From NCBI GenBank assembly GCA_903873355.1, contig CAIQOG010000327.1, forward strand, positions 1-7,046: DNA of 7,046 bases, written 5' to 3'. This DNA comes from an uncultured Bacteroidales bacterium. GTDB taxonomy: Bacteria > Bacteroidota > Bacteroidia > Bacteroidales > Paludibacteraceae. Below the pieces are notes generated by a model, which was not told the DNA's origin, ran no database searches, and worked only from the letters and a program-made list of their open reading frames with translations. Below, in pieces: positions 5,815 through 7,046 of the stretch (positions are counted from its first letter, which is position 1; each line of letters opens with the position of its first letter). The translations under genes were made by a program, and so were the position numbers.

Positions 5815-6849
5815 TTAAATCACTGTCATTTCACCACACATACTCTCACTCAGACGATGTTTCACTTCATCGAGTGAAGTGTATTCGCCCAAAAGGTACA
5901 TCAGTTTAGTAACAATGGCTTCGGTAGTGCAATCGTAACCGCTCATAACTCCGGCAGTAACCAGATTCAGACTGGTTTCGTAACGTCCCATTTCCACTGA
6001 ACCGGTGCTGCACTGCGATTTGTTTACAATGATGATACCACGATCGGTAGCTTCACGCAATGTGTCATAAAACCACTGGCGGCGGGGCGCATTTCCCGCT
6101 CCGAAACTTTCCAGCACAACAGCTTTCAGGTTGGGGATATTCAGAATTGCCCGAACGGTATTTTCGCTTATTCCGGGGAAAAGCTTTAGTATGGCTACAT
6201 TCTGGTCTATTTTTGTGCGAACCCGGAGATTGGTTCCTGAATGAGGATAATGAATGTAGGTTCTGAAGTATTTGATATGAACACCGGCCTTTGCTAAAGC
6301 CGGATAATTGTAGGAATTGAATGCGTTGAAATGTTCGGCATTTTTCTTGGTAGTGCGGTTTCCACGGAAAAGTGTGTCTTCAAAAAAGATACAAACTTCG
6401 GGCACAATCGGTTGGCCGCTTTCTTTGGCAGTTGCAATTTCGATGGCAGTCAGCAGATTTTCCTTCGCGTCCGATCGCATCATCCCGATAGGTAATTGCG
6501 CACCGGTGAAGATTACCGGTTTGGAAAGATTTTCGAGCATAAAACTCAGTGCTGAAGCCGAATAAGCCATTGTATCGGTACCGTGAAGTACCACAAAACC
6601 ATCGAAATCGTTGTAGTTTTCTTCAATAATCTTAGCTAATCGCTCCCAAACTTCGGGATGAACATCAGATGAATCTATTAAGGGTAGAAAAGGGATGCTT
6701 TTGATTCGAATACCGGTTTGCTTCAGTTCGGGCATGTAATCCAGCAAGCGGTCAAAATCGATAGGGCGTAATGCTCCGGTTGTGGGGTCTTCAGACATGC
6801 TGATAGTTCCGCCTGTAAAAAGTAATAAAACTGCACTTTCTTTTTCCAC
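5815..6849 (-). CDS. ansA: L-asparaginase, type I (cytoplasmic)
   Basis: Hydrolyses L-asparagine to aspartate and ammonia in the cytoplasm. At 344 residues it is close to E. coli AnsA (338) and has no signal peptide, unlike the periplasmic type II enzymes. Visible family motifs are FTGGTI (11-16, with the predicted nucleophile T15), DSSD (59-62), HGTDTMAYSASALSFMLEN (89-107, with T91 and D92) and FRGNRTTKK (161-169, with K168 the likely catalytic lysine). T167 aligns with the residue region of the allosteric asparagine site in E. coli AnsA, so similar control is possible. The start is GTG at 6849: the ATG at 6870 in the same frame is followed by TAA at 6858-6856, and the next Met (residue 18) would cut off the TGGTI motif. 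It converges on the radical SAM gene with 9 bp between stop codons. Confidence 0.96.
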   Translation of the reverse strand: MEKESAVLLLFTGGTISMSEDPTTGALRPIDFDRLLDYMPELKQTGIRIKSIPFLPLIDSSDVHPEVWERLAKIIEENYNDFDGFVVLHGTDTMAYSASALSFMLENLSKPVIFTGAQLPIGMMRSDAKENLLTAIEIATAKESGQPIVPEVCIFFEDTLFRGNRTTKKNAEHFNAFNSYNYPALAKAGVHIKYFRTYIHYPHSGTNLRVRTKIDQNVAILKLFPGISENTVRAILNIPNLKAVVLESFGAGNAPRRQWFYDTLREATDRGIIIVNKSQCSTGSVEMGRYETSLNLVTAGVMSGYDCTTEAIVTKLMYLLGEYTSLDEVKHRLSESMCGEMTVI

Positions 6850-6871
6850 GAAAAATTATCTAAATTTCATG

Positions 6872-6879
6872 CAAAGATA
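6872..6879 (-). promoter_or_regulatory. Candidate -7 box for ansA
   Basis: On the minus strand this reads TATCTTTG, an exact match to TAnnTTTG, 22 bp before the GTG start. It implies a short leader of roughly 15 nt. No convincing -33 TTTG element is present at the expected distance. Confidence 0.5.
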
Positions 6880-6921
6880 GAGTAAATTTTCAGACGAGTA
6901 TTCAGTTTGGTTATTTATCAT

Positions 6922-6929
6922 TATTTTTG
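6922..6929 (+). promoter_or_regulatory. Candidate -7 box for aroK
   Basis: TATTTTTG fits TAnnTTTG, 19 bp before the ATG at 6949. A TTTG at 6906-6909 is only 12 bp upstream, closer than the usual spacing of about 19-20 bp, so it is probably not the -33 element. The 99 bp between ansA and aroK thus seems to carry two divergent promoters. Confidence 0.45.
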
Positions 6930-6948
6930 TGCTTCAAAAATTAGATTT

Positions 6949-7046
6949 ATGAACCGGATTTTTCTGATTGGATACATGGGCTCGGGCAAAACCACTATTG
7001 GCAAATTGCTTGCCGAAAGGTTAAACTATACTTTTATTGATATGGA
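6949..7046 (+). CDS. aroK: Shikimate kinase, N-terminal fragment (cut by the window end)
   Basis: Phosphorylates shikimate with ATP in the chorismate pathway for aromatic amino acids; cytoplasmic. Only 32 codons plus two bases are visible. They show the Walker A loop GYMGSGKT (8-15) inside IFLIGYMGSGKTTIGK and the segment LNYTFIDM, where the shikimate-binding FxDxD motif begins. This start is that of the family, with the first strand immediately after Met. A related small nucleotide kinase is possible, but the FIDM segment favours shikimate kinase. It is transcribed divergently from ansA. Confidence 0.9.
   Translation, partial: MNRIFLIGYMGSGKTTIGKLLAERLNYTFIDM

Noticed and set aside
5863..5881. 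Hairpin as a terminator of the radical SAM gene
   Set aside because: No T-run follows on either strand and it is within the ansA coding region.

Overview
The window looks like a chromosomal segment of a Bacteroidota bacterium, probably of the Bacteroidales. The evidence is three matches to the Bacteroidota -7 promoter box TAnnTTTG placed just upstream of genes, no clear Shine-Dalgarno sequences, and protein sequences typical of that phylum. The genus cannot be told from the sequence.

Layout: (1) 70-3930, plus strand, a 1286-residue single-chain restriction-modification enzyme of the Type IIG / Eco57I-like kind. It has an N-terminal PD-(D/E)xK nuclease, a gamma-class N6-adenine methylase core and a TaqI-like C-terminal specificity region. 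(2) 3958-5805, plus strand, a radical SAM enzyme with a B12-binding-type N-terminal domain, 27 bp behind the first gene and probably co-transcribed with it. (3) 5815-6849, minus strand, cytoplasmic type I L-asparaginase (ansA), converging on gene 2 with a 9 bp gap. (4) 6949 to the window end, plus strand, the first 32 codons of shikimate kinase (aroK), divergent from ansA across 99 bp.

The remarkable part is the restriction enzyme gene. Between methylase motif III (CGNSL) and motif IV (NPPY) it carries an in-frame domain resembling a REP-associated HUH/Y1 transposase (RAYT), with the signature H-M-H-L-L and a Y-I-x-x-N-x-x-x-x-G segment. The same reading frame also holds about ten copies, some degenerate, of a GC-rich palindrome with consensus CAANGGGGCATGCCCCNTTG. 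These lie in the nuclease domain, between methylase motifs X and I, inside the RAYT-like domain and just after it. Nine of the ten are read as (G)-H-A-(P) peptides. Where the arms differ between copies, both arms usually change together so that the palindrome is kept. No copy was seen in the 3.1 kb downstream. A HUH enzyme domain and its possible hairpin substrates thus sit in one open reading frame of a defence gene. The nearest analogies I know are bacterial RAYT/REP systems and the in-frame Rickettsia palindromic elements. A functional link here is inference.

The second half of the enzyme (about 2620-3545), covering the end of the methylase and the specificity region, is much richer in A+T than the rest of the gene. 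This suggests replacement of the specificity cassette by recombination. The asparaginase and shikimate kinase are ordinary housekeeping genes, so the restriction and radical SAM genes may be an accessory insertion next to core chromosome.
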